Below are positions 12,927 to 14,220 of a stretch of DNA of 14,220 bases, piece after piece. Position numbers and translations under genes: made by a program. The notes under the pieces were generated by a model that worked only from the letters and a program-made list of their open reading frames with translations, was not told the DNA's origin and did no database searches. Numbering within the stretch: position 1 is the stretch's first letter; every line of letters begins with the position of its first letter. Location: positions 1 to 14,220 of the forward strand of contig CALFIT010000157.1 of NCBI GenBank assembly GCA_937877465.1, in the 5' to 3' direction. The stretch is from an uncultured Bacteroidales bacterium. GTDB lineage: Bacteria; Bacteroidota; Bacteroidia; Bacteroidales; F082.

Positions 12927-13781
12927 ATGAATTTTCATAAACTATTCTTAATCATACTTTTGTTAATAGGTGGATTTGTAAATGCCCAAAACAAGCTCGC
13001 GCTTGTGATTGGCATTGGCGACTATCCCGAAGAAAGCGGCTGGTGCCAGATTCATGGCGACAACGACATCGCCATTGTAACAGAGATGCTTGAAGATAAT
13101 GGCTTTGAACAAGTCCAAATCCTTAGCAACAAAGCCGCTACGAAGCAAGGTATCATGGATGCATTGGACGATCTTGCAAAGAAAGCTACTCGTGGCGATG
13201 TAGTTTACATTCACTTCTCAGGACATGGCCAACAAATTACCGACCTTGATGGTGACGAGCCAGATGGTTATGACGAGGCTTGGATTCCATACGATGCCTG
13301 TAAGGATTATTCCATGAAATACAAAGGACAGAATCACATCCTTGACGACGAGCTGTTTGACTTCCTTAACCAATTGAGAGCGAAGTTGGGTGACAAAGGA
13401 AAGATCATCGTCGTTTCCGATGCCTGCCATAGCGGTTCCGGCTCTCGTGGCGATGAAGATGTTGATGTGGTGAGAGGCGTTCAAGAGAAGTTTGAGATGC
13501 CCTCCGAGAGAAGCTTTGGCGGTGCGAAAAGAGAAACCACGGCATGGCTGTTTGTCTCGGCCTGCAAAGCCTACCAAAACAACTTCGAGTATCGCGATGC
13601 CCAAGGCAATTATCACGGCATGTTGTCGTACCTTTTGTGGGAAAGCAGGGCAGCCATGCGTGATGCCACATGGCAGGAAGTGATGGCCACCATAGACAAC
13701 CGTTTGCTATATATAGCCAAGTACCCTCAGCAAAGCCAACGAGAGGGGGCTCCCAATTCAAGTGACGAAAAACTATTCTGA
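12927..13781 (+). CDS. secreted caspase-family protease (peptidase C14, metacaspase-like)
   Basis: A 284-residue protein with a signal peptide (hydrophobic 6-18, likely cut after Ala20), so it acts in the periplasm or outside the cell. The p20-like domain covers almost the whole mature protein. It begins with KLALVIGIGDYP and holds the catalytic dyad: His100 in YIHFSGHGQ and Cys167 in VVSDACHSGSG. The acidic DLDGDEPDGYDE segment (107-118) after the His is typical of metacaspase-like proteins. There is no C-terminal partner domain, which makes it a short family member. It ends 2 bp before a sigma factor gene, implying translational coupling. A remnant of a related gene lies at 11935-12003. The target is unknown; processing of a surface or regulatory protein is a guess. 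Confidence 0.88.
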   Translation: MNFHKLFLIILLLIGGFVNAQNKLALVIGIGDYPEESGWCQIHGDNDIAIVTEMLEDNGFEQVQILSNKAATKQGIMDALDDLAKKATRGDVVYIHFSGHGQQITDLDGDEPDGYDEAWIPYDACKDYSMKYKGQNHILDDELFDFLNQLRAKLGDKGKIIVVSDACHSGSGSRGDEDVDVVRGVQEKFEMPSERSFGGAKRETTAWLFVSACKAYQNNFEYRDAQGNYHGMLSYLLWESRAAMRDATWQEVMATIDNRLLYIAKYPQQSQREGAPNSSDEKLF

Positions 13782-13783
13782 TC

Positions 13784-14220
13784 ATGATGACCGACCAGCA
13801 AATCATAGAAGGTTTCAGGAACAACGACCAAAAAATCATCAATGAGTTCTATGCCGCCAACAAAGGCGCGTTCCTTAACCATTTCAGAAACACCTACGGC
13901 AAAGCCGACGATTATCTGTTGGATTTGTACCAAGATGCCATTACTGCCTTATGGGAAAACATCCAAAAGGGGAAATTGCGCACTATGACCAGCACTTTGT
14001 CCACCTACTTTTTTGGCATTGGCAAATATAAGATGATGGCCAACGACCGCAGATTCAAGGAAATGACCACGGATACAGACCTACAGAACCTAAACCTGAT
14101 AGACGGCGATGCCGAGGAATTGGAGGAGAAAGAAGAATGCGAACAGAAAATTGACGAGATAGTAGGCAAGATGACCTATCCCTGCTCCGACATTTTGCGG
14201 ATGCATTACTGGGAAAAGCT
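13784..14220 (+). CDS. ECF-type sigma-70 factor, N-terminal part (cut by window end)
   Basis: An open frame of 145 codons begins at ATG 13784 and continues past the window edge. Residues about 20-92 resemble sigma region 2: GKADDYLLDLYQDAITALWENI and then LSTYFFGIGKYKMMANDRR, the helices that bind the -10 element and core polymerase. An acidic linker (about 107-120) follows. From about 123, IVGKMTYPCSDILRMHYWEK looks like the start of region 4. ATG 13787 is an alternative start. It lies 2 bp after the caspase stop, so the two are surely co-transcribed. No anti-sigma factor is visible in the window; the gene may lie downstream, or the caspase may take part in the signalling. Confidence 0.82.
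   Translation, partial: MMTDQQIIEGFRNNDQKIINEFYAANKGAFLNHFRNTYGKADDYLLDLYQDAITALWENIQKGKLRTMTSTLSTYFFGIGKYKMMANDRRFKEMTTDTDLQNLNLIDGDAEELEEKEECEQKIDEIVGKMTYPCSDILRMHYWEK

Overview
The window looks like chromosomal DNA of a Bacteroidota bacterium, most likely order Bacteroidales. The signs are several intergenic TAnnTTTG (-7) promoter boxes, absence of clear Shine-Dalgarno sequences, a Bacteroidota-type putative porin, an AAA/DUF4143 ATPase and a C69 dipeptidase. No species is claimed. All supported genes are on the + strand.

Layout. Positions 1-85 hold the 3' end of a 5S rRNA gene and a hairpin terminator closing an rRNA operon. A first gene group (165-4252) encodes an outer-membrane putative porin, a cation:proton antiporter and a small 'FGSNLxG' (possibly macro-like) protein. 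A regulatory region (4254-4401) with two palindromes and a strong promoter precedes a probable operon (4402-7306): an NrtR-type Nudix/winged-helix regulator, a von Willebrand A domain fused to a second FGSNLxG domain, and an ADP-ribosylglycohydrolase. A strong terminator (7334-7372) closes it. A low-molecular-weight protein tyrosine phosphatase follows with its own promoter. Four 33-bp direct repeats then lead into an AAA/DUF4143 ATPase with a PD-(D/E)xK-like C-terminus, followed by a secreted C69 dipeptidase.

From 10926 to about 12300 the DNA is rearranged. The last 271 bp of the dipeptidase region are repeated 1,091 bp downstream. Between the copies lie a 5'-truncated GHKL-ATPase/winged-helix gene and a short remnant of a caspase-like gene. 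The window ends with a small secreted DUF3761-type protein, a secreted caspase-family protease and, 2 bp after it, the start of an ECF-type sigma factor that runs off the window.

How the genes may work together. The centre (3803-7306) reads as an ADP-ribose/NAD-linked module: a Nudix-family sensor-regulator that probably controls its own promoter, a putative nucleotide-binding FGSNLxG domain delivered on a vWA scaffold, and a hydrolase that removes ADP-ribose. A sequence-diverged standalone copy of the FGSNLxG domain sits just outside the regulated unit. The regulator's promoter shares a box with the 33-bp repeat array before the DUF4143 ATPase, which might connect the two loci. The caspase and sigma factor at the right edge form a second, translationally coupled unit. 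All functions are inferred from sequence motifs; no searches were run.
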